From Thermomicrobiales bacterium (GTDB taxonomy: Bacteria; Chloroflexota; Chloroflexia; Thermomicrobiales; UBA6265), in assembly GCA_023957115.1 (NCBI GenBank), contig JAMLHN010000025.1, positions 1-64,000 on the forward strand: a stretch of DNA of 64,000 nt, given 5' to 3'. Positions 9,328 to 17,907 of this stretch are shown here, piece after piece. Made by a program: the position numbers and the translations under genes. Below the pieces are notes generated by a model, which saw only the letters and a list, made by a program, of their open reading frames with translations, made no database searches and had not been told where the DNA came from. Position 1 is the stretch's first letter; each line of letters starts with the position of its first letter.

Positions 9328-10767
9328 TTACTCCTTGCCCTCCCGGTCATTGGTTGGTGGAGGTTCGGACTGCGGATCCTGGCGGATGGCCGCGGGATCG
9401 ACGCTGATGACCACATCCTCACCGACCGGAGAAGCTGCCACGATCGGGGCTTCCGCCACTGGCTCCGGTTCGGGCGTGGATGATGATTGCGGTTGTGCCT
9501 CCACCTCGACAGGGACCTCGGCGACCGGCGTTACGGGCGATTCCACCTGGGTGGACTCGACAATCGGGATTTCTTCCTCGATTGCCTCTTCGAAACCGAA
9601 TGCGCCGAAGAGCCACTGGGCCGCAACATCCATCCAATCGGGAATCTGGTCGTAGGCGCAATGGGCAGATTGCTCATACCAGATGAGCGTGGCGAGATCG
9701 CCGAGACTGGCGGCGACATGCATCGATTCCGACGATGGAATGAGCTGGTCCTGCCCTGCCCCCACCACCATGACGGGGCATTTGATGCGATGCAACAGGT
9801 CTGACACGCCAAAGTCCTGCAGCGCAAAGGGCAAGGAGGCGGCTTGTCCCGCAAGCGCGACCAGATGCCGTGCCGCCTGGGGCGGAACGTTGGACGCCCA
9901 GAAACGCGGCTCGAACGGCGGAGACACCGCAATGACCGCCCCGATCCGGCGATCGACTGCCGCTGCTCGTAGCGCAACCGAGCTGCCGATGCTTACCCCC
10001 AGCAGGGCGATGTGATTCTGGTCGAGATCGAGGTCATTGACCGCGAGTGCATAGATGCCATCCGTTATGTCATCACACTGACTGGAGAGTTTCAGATTGC
10101 CGGCCGCTTCGCCGGTACCGGGCCAGTCGAGGGTCATGACCGCGTACCCCGCATCGCAAAGTGGCGCGGTCCACAGCAGCAGCTCTTCTTTGGTCGTTGT
10201 TGCTCCATTGAGCAGACAGACCAGCGGCATTGGGCGTTCTGCGTCTTCGGGTTTGCAGAGGTATGCCTGAAGCTCGCGCGTACGCCAGCGAAGCTGCACC
10301 TTGCGCGTTTCGAACAGCAGCTTTGGAATCGCCTGCGAGAATGCCTGCACCGAGGATGCGCGCAAGGTGCGGATCGTGCGCGGATCGTCGTCGCTCAGCA
10401 AATTTGCAACGTGGTAGCACATGGCGGCATTGCGGCGCGCCGCCGCCGACCGCATCCAGTCGCCATGCTGGTCGTCACGCCGGGATTCGGCCAGAAACCG
10501 CTGTGCCGCCCTATTCCATGCTCCGACCCAGTCGTTGATCCGTTGCACCTCCCCGAGCGCGCGGTCGGTGGTGGCCTGCGGGATGAGCATGGCATCGAGC
10601 CGGTATCGGAAATCGTCCGACACGATCCGGTGCTGGGGACGGCCCCAACGCGGACCGCTGCCGCGAGCGCCAAAAAGGCGTTGCCAGGGTGAGACGCGTT
10701 CCGGCCGGGCAGGCGCCGCCCAGGAGCTGGCCTGTAGGTCGTCGTTGTCGGGGGATCGTTCGGTCAT
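9328..10767 (-). CDS. Alpha/beta hydrolase with acidic C-terminal tail
   Basis: A 479-residue protein. The start is ATG 10767, which overlaps the stop of the macro-domain gene by ATGA; an in-frame ATG five codons upstream is less likely. A helical N-terminal region (1-150) precedes a serine-hydrolase domain of FrsA/dienelactone type: nucleophile elbow GVSIGS (Ser259), acid in VGAGQD (Asp340) and His369 in QSAHCAYD. Residues 385-479 are a Glu/Pro/Ser/Val-rich low-complexity tail ending in NDREGKE, which is not part of the fold and is probably disordered. The N-terminal helices may act as a cap. The substrate is not predictable. Pairing with a macro-domain protein is unusual and could mean a role in ester or ADP-ribose-derived metabolite turnover, but that is speculation. 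Confidence 0.75.
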   Translation of the reverse strand: MTERSPDNDDLQASSWAAPARPERVSPWQRLFGARGSGPRWGRPQHRIVSDDFRYRLDAMLIPQATTDRALGEVQRINDWVGAWNRAAQRFLAESRRDDQHGDWMRSAAARRNAAMCYHVANLLSDDDPRTIRTLRASSVQAFSQAIPKLLFETRKVQLRWRTRELQAYLCKPEDAERPMPLVCLLNGATTTKEELLLWTAPLCDAGYAVMTLDWPGTGEAAGNLKLSSQCDDITDGIYALAVNDLDLDQNHIALLGVSIGSSVALRAAAVDRRIGAVIAVSPPFEPRFWASNVPPQAARHLVALAGQAASLPFALQDFGVSDLLHRIKCPVMVVGAGQDQLIPSSESMHVAASLGDLATLIWYEQSAHCAYDQIPDWMDVAAQWLFGAFGFEEAIEEEIPIVESTQVESPVTPVAEVPVEVEAQPQSSSTPEPEPVAEAPIVAASPVGEDVVISVDPAAIRQDPQSEPPPTNDREGKE

Positions 10768-11354
10768 TCCTGTCCGGTCCATCGATGCTCACGCATTTGC
10801 GCCAGCAGGTTGGCCACGATCGGGAGATCGTCTTCGAACCGCGCGGCAATCGTGAGTTGTTCGATACGCGTCGTCGAGCGGCGCGTATGCGCCACCGTCT
10901 CATCGATGAGCGCCTGGATCATGTGCGTGCGGGCTTCGATGCTGTCGTCCGCGTTGATCCCCATCAAGGGCATGGCGAGCGTGTGATAGCGGTGCTCATC
11001 GGCAAGCCGCAATGCGGTCGAGATTGCACGGCGCATGGTGTGCCGGTCGATGCGCTGCCCCAGCTTCTCGGTGACGACGGCATGGATGATGGCTTCGATC
11101 CCCCGTTCGGAGAGCTTTCCGGACGATGTCACGATTGCGGTGCCTGGTTCGATTGGTGCGAATGACATGGCTTCCCGCTCCACGTCCAATCCGGCGCTCG
11201 ACCGGACTGCGCTGATCGCGCCGGTGCCCATGACCCCCCGGCTGTTTGCTGGGTAGATCACTGCCTGAACCGGTTGATCGACGGTTTCCCCTATCGTCGT
11301 GACAATGCGCATACGGCCGAAACGGGCCTCGTGTGCATTGTGAGATTCAGGCAT
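10764..11354 (-). CDS. Macro domain (Appr-1''-p processing) protein
   Basis: A 196-residue protein from ATG 11352-11354, with AGGTGG six bases upstream. The N-terminal half matches macro domains: VQAVIYPANSRGVMGTG (residues about 27-45) is the counterpart of the canonical NAAN...GGGV phosphate/ADP-ribose loop, and a later strand gives TLAMPLMG. Macro domains bind or hydrolyse ADP-ribose derivatives. The usual second Asn and Gly-rich loop are altered (SRGVMGTG), so catalytic de-ADP-ribosylation is uncertain and simple binding is possible. Translation is coupled to the downstream hydrolase by a 4-base overlap. Confidence 0.72.
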   Translation of the reverse strand: MPESHNAHEARFGRMRIVTTIGETVDQPVQAVIYPANSRGVMGTGAISAVRSSAGLDVEREAMSFAPIEPGTAIVTSSGKLSERGIEAIIHAVVTEKLGQRIDRHTMRRAISTALRLADEHRYHTLAMPLMGINADDSIEARTHMIQALIDETVAHTRRSTTRIEQLTIAARFEDDLPIVANLLAQMREHRWTGQE

Positions 11355-11497
11355 TCAGACCACCTAGGAAGACGCGTGCGGGCGCGATTGAAAAGAGTCT
11401 ACCATCGCACGTACCGACGCCGGTGCATGCAAGACGCTCGTTCGTGCGATGGCGCCAGATGGAACGATGAGAGCGAATTGCAGGAGTGTCGATACTC

Positions 11498-11599
11498 ATG
11501 AACGATGTGCTGGACGGCTTGCTGGATGGCCCGGTCATCGACCTGCGCTACGATCCACAGGCAGATGCGTTGCCTGAGCTTTTCCGCACGTTGTTCTAG
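11498..11599 (+). CDS. Possible 33-residue small protein
   Basis: ATG 11498 opens a 33-codon frame ending at TAG 11597-11599. CAGGAG lies 11 bases upstream. Third positions are mostly G or C, as in real genes here, and the peptide is acidic and leucine-rich (MNDVLDGLLDGPVIDLRYD...). It runs toward the anti-sigma gene and shares the bases CTAG with that gene's stop. No family is recognised. A chance frame cannot be excluded. Confidence 0.35.
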   Translation: MNDVLDGLLDGPVIDLRYDPQADALPELFRTLF

Positions 11600-13929
11600 C
11601 CTTCCTGGATCGCTCCCAGACTGGTCGATCGGAGGGCGGCTTCTTCTCCGATTTGGAGGAAATAGATCGTGTCGCTCACCCAGTAGCACCCACCAACGGG
11701 ACGGGTTCCGTCGAGCGTGCCAAGCTCGGAACCATCGTATGAGATCACATGCAATGTGGTTCCGTCCGAAACGACGATCTCTTCTCCGGAGGTCGCGAAG
11801 GCATACCCGCCGAATCCCTCGCCGAATGGCGCGGTCGACGATGGCGTGCCTGGGTCTGTGGTCCAGGCGACGATCACCTGATTTTCCGCGGAGTATGCCA
11901 GCAAGCCGCCACCAGGACTGAGGATTGGCGCGCCGATGTATCCATAGGGATTATCGCCCAGCTCGGTCTCGGTTCCATCGAGCGAGATCTGGAGCCAGGA
12001 CGTGTCGGTAGGCAGAAGAATGCTGCCGTTGGCATGGTTCCAGAGCGGACGCATACCGCCGAGCATCGTCGACTCGGAGGACCAGATCGATCCCATGTCT
12101 TCTCCGTCGATTGTTGTGCTGCGGATTTCCATTGCTCCCGGTCGATCCGGATAGGTGCGCAGGTAGTAGAAGGTCGAGCCGTCACCGCCGATCGGCACGT
12201 CACTGCTCGCCTCCTCCTCATCGGGCGCGATGTAGCGAATTTCGCCCGAGTCGCTGTTCCAGATACCGACACTTACCCCGGAATCGATGTGTGCGCAGAA
12301 CATCAGCCCGCTTCCGGCCCAAACCGGAAGCTCGCCGGCGCCCAACGTTACGACAAGCTCGCCCTCGAGGTCGGCAACAGCGAGCTGGCCGTCCGGGGAG
12401 GTCACCACATAGAGGCTCATACCCGGCGAGAATTCGAGCCGTCCTGGTGGCGACGAAGTCCCCGAAGAGAGCGCGGTCACCGTATCGGCGAGATCGAGAC
12501 CGAATGGCTCGGCCGATTCGGCGGCGGTGGGGATCGCCGGAGGTTGTGTCTCCCCTCCAACGCCACCATCGCTGGCCGCCCCTACTCCCTCGGTGATGGC
12601 CGTACCATCTGACGCGACGATCGGCGGGGAGCCATCGGATCCTGTTGCTTCGATCCCCGCATCGCCTTCCCCATCGCCCGAGTCATCCACGGGCTGATCA
12701 TTGCTCGGGACGATCGGGGGAACGTCATTCCCGGCGGCAGTAACCGCTTCGCTGCTGGAATCCTCCCCACCTTCCTGTGCGTCGCTGGAGTCTCCAGCCA
12801 TAGGCGCAATTGTTGGCTGCGTGAATGGCTCAGTCGGGGTTTCGGTGTTCGCTGGCGATTCCGGGCTCGGAGCGGGCGCATCCTCTTCATCCCGTGGCGT
12901 GTCGGCGGCGCCGGCCTGGCTGGTCGCTGCGGTGCCCGCGGCCTGGCTCGGCTCCTCGGTCCCCTCCGCTGGCTCGTCCGTTGAAATGGTTTCATCGACG
13001 GTCGACTCGTCGGGTGGCTGAGTTGGATCGACGGAGATGACGACTGGGGATTCGGTGGCGGCTGGTTCCTGAGTCGACGGTTCGGCCGCCGCGGTGGCAG
13101 GTTCCTCGGTGGTATCGGCTACGGCCTCGACCGGAGTTCCCTCATCGATTCCCGCTGCTGCGATGGCGATATCTCCGGATGGCTCGGTCGGTTCGGCCGG
13201 AACCGAGGCCGACGGGACGCCGGTTGCCGCGCGCGTGCTGCCGGCGGCCGGGGTCCGGGTCTTGTCGATCGGGTAGACGTAGCTGGAGTCGAGCGTACGA
13301 GTCGGTTCGACTTGGGCGAGATCGGTTTCGCCAGTCGGGACTTCCGTCGCGCTGGTCGAATCGGCCTGGGCAGATTGGGTCGGGGCGGAAATGTCGGTCT
13401 CGTCTGCCGGTTGTGTAGGAGGAACAACGACGCGGGCGGTTTCGGTTGGGCCAACAATGGTTTCATCGTTGTCGCCGGTCGCATCCGCGGTTGTCGTCGA
13501 TTCCAGTTGTTGCGCTACTCCCCCGTTGGGGGCCTCGATTGGCGGGCCCTCGCCATTTTGATCGCCTGCCATGCGAACCAGTAGGAAGACGGACACCAGC
13601 GTCAGCATCGCCAGTGCGCCGACCGCAGTCCGCAGTCCGCCATTGCCGCCGGAAGCCGGGAAGAGTGACCCGACGGACCAGCGGGGGCCCTTTTTCGCGA
13701 TCGATTCCCGGATTCGGCGATCGACGATCGCGCTGGGGGGCAGCACCGGCAACGCGGCCAGCTCCCGGCCGAGCACCTCCGACTGTACGGCAAATGCCCG
13801 GCACGATTCGCAGGATTGCAGGTGGACCAGCAACGCACGACTGTCGGCACGATCGAGCTGCTCGTCCATTCGTGCCGAGATCAGCATCTCGGCGTCCTCA
13901 TGGGAGAGGCGGCGCACTCCATCGGTCAT
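11596..13929 (-). CDS. Large anti-sigma factor: zinc-finger, TM, linker, beta-propeller
   Basis: A 777-residue protein. Residues 1-50 form a ZAS-type zinc-binding anti-sigma domain with His36, Cys40 and Cys43 (HLQSCESC). A single membrane helix lies at about 101-119. Residues 125-470 are a long Thr/Glu/Pro/Ser/Ala-rich linker, probably disordered and outside the membrane. From about 475 a TolB/WD-like propeller follows, with repeated 'SPDG/SGEIRYIAPD/LSPGGGLLAYS' strands. The start ATG overlaps the ECF sigma stop by 4 bases, so the two are co-translated partners. Known function of the pair: the cytosolic ZAS domain holds the sigma factor until an outside signal is sensed. Here the propeller is the obvious sensor candidate; that is inference. 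The length is far above the usual 200-300 residues. Confidence 0.82.
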   Translation of the reverse strand: MTDGVRRLSHEDAEMLISARMDEQLDRADSRALLVHLQSCESCRAFAVQSEVLGRELAALPVLPPSAIVDRRIRESIAKKGPRWSVGSLFPASGGNGGLRTAVGALAMLTLVSVFLLVRMAGDQNGEGPPIEAPNGGVAQQLESTTTADATGDNDETIVGPTETARVVVPPTQPADETDISAPTQSAQADSTSATEVPTGETDLAQVEPTRTLDSSYVYPIDKTRTPAAGSTRAATGVPSASVPAEPTEPSGDIAIAAAGIDEGTPVEAVADTTEEPATAAAEPSTQEPAATESPVVISVDPTQPPDESTVDETISTDEPAEGTEEPSQAAGTAATSQAGAADTPRDEEDAPAPSPESPANTETPTEPFTQPTIAPMAGDSSDAQEGGEDSSSEAVTAAGNDVPPIVPSNDQPVDDSGDGEGDAGIEATGSDGSPPIVASDGTAITEGVGAASDGGVGGETQPPAIPTAAESAEPFGLDLADTVTALSSGTSSPPGRLEFSPGMSLYVVTSPDGQLAVADLEGELVVTLGAGELPVWAGSGLMFCAHIDSGVSVGIWNSDSGEIRYIAPDEEEASSDVPIGGDGSTFYYLRTYPDRPGAMEIRSTTIDGEDMGSIWSSESTMLGGMRPLWNHANGSILLPTDTSWLQISLDGTETELGDNPYGYIGAPILSPGGGLLAYSAENQVIVAWTTDPGTPSSTAPFGEGFGGYAFATSGEEIVVSDGTTLHVISYDGSELGTLDGTRPVGGCYWVSDTIYFLQIGEEAALRSTSLGAIQEG

Positions 13930-14558
13930 TGCGGGTTCTCCATGGCGAGCCGGACTTCCGGATCACCGGCCGATGGGCCGCCATAGGCGGCGGCGAATGC
14001 TTTGCGCGCGCGGAACAATCGCAACTTACACGCGGTTTCGGTAATGCCGAGCGCTTCGGCGGTTTCGATCAATGAGAGTCCCTGATAGTGCCGGAGAACC
14101 AACGCCGCGCTGTAATGCGGGGGGAGCTTCGCCAAGGTTTTTTCGACGTCGTGTTTGCGGGTGACGGTTCCTTCTACCTCTTCGTGAGTTGCCGGATCGT
14201 ATCCCGGGGCGAAGGGGATCCATTTGATGATTCGTTTTCGCCGGCCATGGGAGATCGCGGTATTGGTTGCGATGCGATAGAGCCAGGATTTGAAGGCGAG
14301 ATCGGGCCGCGTGGACGGCAACGCCTTATACGCTTTCTCGAAGGTATCCTGAGTCAGGTCCTCCGCAAGCGCACGATCGGAAACCATGCGATGAAGATAG
14401 TTGAGGATAGGAGCGTGGTACTGCTCGTAGAGCCGCTCGAACGCCACGGGATCACCCGATCGCGCACGCGCAACCAGATCTCCGTCGTCGACCACCCAGC
14501 CGCTCTCCACTGTCTGCGCGGTTGTGCCGCGCGTTGTCCACGTAATTGCCTGACTCAT
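13926..14558 (-). CDS. ECF-family RNA polymerase sigma factor
   Basis: A 210-residue protein taken from ATG 14558; the frame stays open to 14657 but the extra 33 residues lack homology-like character. Sigma region 2 spans about residues 34-95 (YEQYHAPILNYLHRMVSDRALAEDLTQDTF, with the usual EDLTQDTF core). Region 4 spans about 146-190 (LPPHYSAALVLRHYQGLSLIETAEALGITE, then the recognition helix). It overlaps the downstream anti-sigma gene by ATGA. A GAGGAGG lies 14 bases before the ATG, a little far. Upstream, a GGAAC-N16-GTC element (14696-14719) matches ECF promoter geometry, so autoregulation is likely. Confidence 0.9.
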   Translation of the reverse strand: MSQAITWTTRGTTAQTVESGWVVDDGDLVARARSGDPVAFERLYEQYHAPILNYLHRMVSDRALAEDLTQDTFEKAYKALPSTRPDLAFKSWLYRIATNTAISHGRRKRIIKWIPFAPGYDPATHEEVEGTVTRKHDVEKTLAKLPPHYSAALVLRHYQGLSLIETAEALGITETACKLRLFRARKAFAAAYGGPSAGDPEVRLAMENPQ

Positions 14559-14695
14559 TGCGGCCGGTACGTCCTCCTCGGCGTTAAAAACGCTCGATAG
14601 TGGAGGCGCGTTTCGCGGGAGACCCAGGGGGTCGGCGCGAACGCTCGTCCAGCCCAATGAAGCTCAGCATACCAGCTTCGGCCCGGTTGGCTCGT

Positions 14696-14729
14696 GACCT
14701 GGAGTCACTCCGATGTTCCACGTGGAACC
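14696..14729 (-). promoter_or_regulatory. ECF-type promoter overlapping a parS-like palindrome
   Basis: On the - strand: -35 GGAAC (14715-14719), a 16-base spacer and GTC (14696-14698), the classic ECF spacing, reading toward the sigma gene with a leader of about 130 bases. The -35 sits in a perfect 14-bp palindrome GTTCCACGTGGAAC (14715-14728). The 16-mer 14714-14729 differs from the parS consensus TGTTTCACGTGAAACA at three positions and keeps its CACGTG centre. Confidence 0.5.
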
Positions 14730-14752
14730 ATACGTACGCAACTCAAGGCAAA

Positions 14753-14782
14753 ACCAGCAGTCCACCCGGGTGGACTGCTGGT
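14753..14782 (-). terminator. 30-bp perfect palindrome, likely terminator
   Basis: Arms ACCAGCAGTCCACCC / GGGTGGACTGCTGGT with no loop bases between them. On the - strand it lies 43 bases past the SGNH hydrolase stop and is followed by TTTTGCCTT, fitting an intrinsic terminator. It also separates that gene from the ECF promoter. Confidence 0.6.
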
Positions 14783-14824
14783 CAACGAAGGCGAGCGTTC
14801 AGCGCGCGACGACGTCCTCTGAAA

Positions 14825-15457
14825 TCAACCGATGATGCGCTTCACGTGCTCGGCCAGGGCTTCCCCCAGTTTGAGATGCTCTTCGGCATCGAAATGGATC
14901 CCATCCACCGGGCTGGAGACGATCACGCTTCCAGCATCGAAGTAGTGCGCTCCATACGCCCGTGCGTAAAACGCATACTGCTCAGGGAACAACTTCGATT
15001 TTTCGACTGACCCTTCGAGGAGCAGGTCGAGTCCCCCTCCAGTCTCGATTGTGGCCGGCGGGGAGATCACCAGCACCTCGGGGCTTCCGCCGTTTGGTCC
15101 CGAGAGCGATTTGCGAGCGAGATCTGCCAGTTTCGATGCGCTTTGTGCAATATCGGCGGCCGAGCGATTGTGGCGGGCTTTCAGATCGTTGGTGCCGAGC
15201 ATGATCAGGATCAGATCGAAGGGGCGGTGCGATTCGAGCAGCGCCGGGAGCTGCCGTCTCCCGTTGCGGTCTTCCTCGATGGTGTCATCGATATTGGTGG
15301 TGCGCCCGTTCAATCCCTCTTCGATGATCTTGTACCCGGGACCGAGCTGATTCTGCAGCACACCGGTCCACCGGATGTCAGGATCGAACCGGCCACCGCC
15401 GTCGGGCCGAGCGCCCCAGGTGTTCGAATCGCCAAAACAGACAACGACCTTTGTCAC
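14825..15457 (-). CDS. SGNH/GDSL-family hydrolase
   Basis: A 210-residue protein. The start is set at GTG 15455-15457 because GGAGGT lies five bases upstream; the ATG at 15469 is placed before that SD and is less likely. Block I is CFGDSNTWG (catalytic Ser11), block III is MLGTNDLK (Asn oxyanion residue), and block V is VDGIHFD near the C terminus (Asp and His). All four SGNH signature residues are therefore present. There is no signal peptide, so it is likely cytosolic. Relatives hydrolyse acetyl or aryl esters; the substrate is unknown. A terminator-like palindrome follows and a GAGTTAGGAG-family hairpin lies just before the start. Confidence 0.87.
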   Translation of the reverse strand: MTKVVVCFGDSNTWGARPDGGGRFDPDIRWTGVLQNQLGPGYKIIEEGLNGRTTNIDDTIEEDRNGRRQLPALLESHRPFDLILIMLGTNDLKARHNRSAADIAQSASKLADLARKSLSGPNGGSPEVLVISPPATIETGGGLDLLLEGSVEKSKLFPEQYAFYARAYGAHYFDAGSVIVSSPVDGIHFDAEEHLKLGEALAEHVKRIIG

Positions 15458-15474
15458 GAGTACCTCCATTTTTT

Positions 15475-15535
15475 GAGGCGTTCGGAGTTGGGATCTAGGA
15501 GTTAGAGTTCCGCGGCTCCCAGCTCCGAACGCCTC
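15475..15535. repeat. GAGTTAGGAG-family hairpin, copy 1
   Basis: Arms of 19 bp (15475-15493 with 15517-15535, one G-T wobble) around a 23-base loop that contains TAGGAGTTAGAG. It lies between two - strand genes, ten bases from the stop of the HAF-repeat gene. Confidence 0.7.
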
Positions 15536-15545
15536 TCCTGATCCA

Positions 15546-16631
15546 TCAATTGCCCATGACTGACAACAGTACGGCATGGGAAGCGCCGCCGGTATCGACT
15601 GCGGTGCAAAGCACCTGACCCATTTCGTTGATCGCGACCGCGGCGGTAAGTATGAGACCATCGATCGGCTGGATGACCTGGTTGAGCTCGAGCACGCTAT
15701 CTGGCGCCCAGACAACGGCGGTCGTCGCGGGCGAGGCGGTGGCTGGCGCTGTCAGCCCCACGGTTCCGGAGATGAGCCCGAAGGAGTTGATATCGCTCGC
15801 ATTGCTCCATGCCTGGTTTTCGAGCGTAGGGAGGGGTGTGAGCGTGCCTTCTGACCACGAGAAGGCGGCAATACCGTCGCCGGAGAGTGATGTCTGCTCG
15901 TCCGAGGTCGAGGAGTTGCCAGCGATCTGACCTCGTTCGCTGATTGCCACCGCCTCGCTGAAGGCTCCGCCGATCGTACCCAGCTCGACTGGATCTTCAT
16001 CGAGACTGAGCAGAACGGCCAGAGCTGCCGACTCGTCTGGGGTTTCGATCCGGCCGACGATCTGGCCGAGGGAATTGATATCGCTTGCCGAGGAGGCGGC
16101 GTCCGTGGGAATCCCCTTCAGCTCGCTGACTTCCTGGTTATCCCAGACAACCGCCCGGCGTGCCGATTGACGTTCGTCGGTCGCCGCGGCGCCGACCGCG
16201 CGGCCGTCGGACGATAGTGCATGGACGCGGCCGTCGAGTTGGTTGCCGGGCATAAGCGCCTGGCCCTCCGGGGTCAGCAAAACGGGCAGATCGACAACCG
16301 GACCGCTGCCATCGCCGGCATCCTCGATCCAGCCGCCAACCGCGTTCGTATCGTTGATCGATGTTGCATGCACGATTGCATCCTCATCGCCCAGCCGGGT
16401 GAACGTGCCATTCTCGACGATGAAGATGGCGCTCTTGTCGGCTGCCGTGGCTTCGACAACCGCCACGCCGTTGTTATTGAGGGCGACCGGCACGATCGAC
16501 GGAAAACCATCCGGGAAACCCAAATCGATTGCCGAGTAGGCTGCCTGGGCTTGGACCTGGACCCGAGGCAGGCTGGCCGAGAGAGAAAGTGCAATCGCGC
16601 CGGAGGCTCCTACGAATTGACGTCGATTCAT
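15546..16631 (-). CDS. Secreted HAF-repeat protein
   Basis: A 361-residue protein from ATG 16631, with AGGAG eight bases upstream. The N terminus MNRRQFVGASGAIALSLSAS is a twin-arginine-type signal ending near AQA (residue 30). The rest is a series of about 40-residue units with the pattern A-x-x-I-N-x-x-G-x-V/I-x-G (VALNNNGVAVVEA, TSINDTNAVGG, SDINSLGQIVGR, VAISERGQIAGN, SDINSFGLISG, VAINEMGQVL), characteristic of the HAF extracellular repeat, likely a propeller. The function of the family is unknown. The gene stands alone on the - strand, bounded on both sides by hairpin repeats. Confidence 0.78.
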   Translation of the reverse strand: MNRRQFVGASGAIALSLSASLPRVQVQAQAAYSAIDLGFPDGFPSIVPVALNNNGVAVVEATAADKSAIFIVENGTFTRLGDEDAIVHATSINDTNAVGGWIEDAGDGSGPVVDLPVLLTPEGQALMPGNQLDGRVHALSSDGRAVGAAATDERQSARRAVVWDNQEVSELKGIPTDAASSASDINSLGQIVGRIETPDESAALAVLLSLDEDPVELGTIGGAFSEAVAISERGQIAGNSSTSDEQTSLSGDGIAAFSWSEGTLTPLPTLENQAWSNASDINSFGLISGTVGLTAPATASPATTAVVWAPDSVLELNQVIQPIDGLILTAAVAINEMGQVLCTAVDTGGASHAVLLSVMGN

Positions 16632-16740
16632 GACGATGCTCCTGTGGATCGGGTGATGGCACATTTTGATCGGGAAGTGAGCTTCCGCGCGTCATCAAAG
16701 CAGAGATTCGGGTGAGGATCAACTGGCCCAGAGGCAGGCT

Positions 16741-16789
16741 CTGGGAATTGGGAAAGCCCAACTCCTAAATCCCAGCTCCTAACTCCTCA
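16741..16789. repeat. GAGTTAGGAG-family hairpin, copy 2 (degenerate)
   Basis: The right arm (16760-16788: ACTCCTAAATCCCAGCTCCT and on) is intact and includes the TGA stop of the BrkB-like gene (16787-16789 on the - strand). The left arm is reduced to CTGGGAATTGGGA and pairs for only about six bases. It looks like an eroded copy. Confidence 0.6.
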
Positions 16790-17776
16790 AATGGCATCCG
16801 CGTACTGCTCGCGGTACTCCTGGATATAGCGAAGTTTTTCGGGATGTGCAGCAAGATCGGCAGCGCGAGTCCGGTCATAATGATGACCGAGCACGCCGTT
16901 CACGATCGCTCCCGCGATCAGACCCAAGGCAGCAAAGTTCAGGAAATAGAGCAGGATGATGGCAGTTCCGGCTGCGCCGTAGATGTTCTGATAGGGGACG
17001 CGCGCGGTGATCAGACCAAAGAGCTGGATCATCAGCACCCAGGACATCGTGCCGAGGACGGCGCCAGGGATGGTCATATACGCCGTCAATTTTACAGCCG
17101 GACCAAGGTAATAGAGCAGGAAGAGCACGCCAAAGGTGATCGCAATGGACAGGACAAGCTGGGTGAGCTGTCCGGAATCGCTGAGCCATTGATCGTGCCC
17201 GAACCATTCGATCAACTGATCGATGACGAGCTCATTGAAGAACGACGCTGCGACGGTCAACACGACCATGCCGGTGAAGAGCAGCGTCATCCCAAGCGCC
17301 ATCCCGCGTTTCTTCACCATATTTCGCGTATTGCGAATCCCGTAGGCGCGGTTTGTCGCTTCGATGAGCGCCCCCACACCCGCCATGCCTCCCCAGATGG
17401 CGAGCAGAATGGCAATGAGCGCCGTGAACGAGGCGAGCTGCGTGCTTGCGTCGGCGATTGCCTGGTCGACCCCCGCGAGCAGGATGGCATGGGATTCCGG
17501 TGGGGCCTGTTCCCGGATGAACCTTCGCAGCTCGCGGGTCACGGGGAAAGCGGTGTAGTGCTCGATCAATGCCGCCAGTGAGACCAGCACGAAGAGGGTC
17601 GGGAGTACGGCGAACAGCACGCTAAATGCGACCTGCTTCGACAGGCCCATCGCGTCGATGCGCATAAACGCATTGAGGAACTCCCGTGAAAACCTGACTG
17701 CTGCTCGCTGATCGTCCTTCAGTCGCTGCTGAAACGATTTCGCCTTGCCATTGGCGTTTGCTGAGGAAGATGTCAC
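16787..17776 (-). CDS. YihY/BrkB family inner-membrane protein
   Basis: A 329-residue protein from GTG 17774-17776; no ATG is available before the first conserved segment and the SD is weak. Six membrane segments can be seen: about 46-68 (VAFSVLFAVLPTLFVLVSLAAL), 113-137, 160-182, 205-225, 238-260 and 270-292. Family marks include the first helix with SKQVAFSVLFAVLP and GAALRGLRD-like loops replaced by ATNRAYGIRNTRNMVKKRG after the second helix. Family members were once called ribonuclease BN in error and their transport role is unresolved. The C-terminal cytosolic tail (YRAADLAAHPEKLRYIQEY-like) is short. Confidence 0.85.
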   Translation of the reverse strand: MTSSSANANGKAKSFQQRLKDDQRAAVRFSREFLNAFMRIDAMGLSKQVAFSVLFAVLPTLFVLVSLAALIEHYTAFPVTRELRRFIREQAPPESHAILLAGVDQAIADASTQLASFTALIAILLAIWGGMAGVGALIEATNRAYGIRNTRNMVKKRGMALGMTLLFTGMVVLTVAASFFNELVIDQLIEWFGHDQWLSDSGQLTQLVLSIAITFGVLFLLYYLGPAVKLTAYMTIPGAVLGTMSWVLMIQLFGLITARVPYQNIYGAAGTAIILLYFLNFAALGLIAGAIVNGVLGHHYDRTRAADLAAHPEKLRYIQEYREQYADAI

Positions 17777-17907
17777 AGGGAGTGATTGACCTGCCAGCTG
17801 ATGCGTGCGCTTCGGGTTCAGGGTATGAATGCTACTCGACTGAGTTCGAACTGGTACTATTTCGCCGCCCGGCGTACTGCCGGAGTCGAAGGGAACAATC
17901 TGTGGCT

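Noticed and set aside
10768..10782. Earlier start of the alpha/beta hydrolase (MDRTG)
   Set aside because: The ATGA overlap at 10764-10767 is the usual coupling in this window and the five extra residues are not conserved in character.
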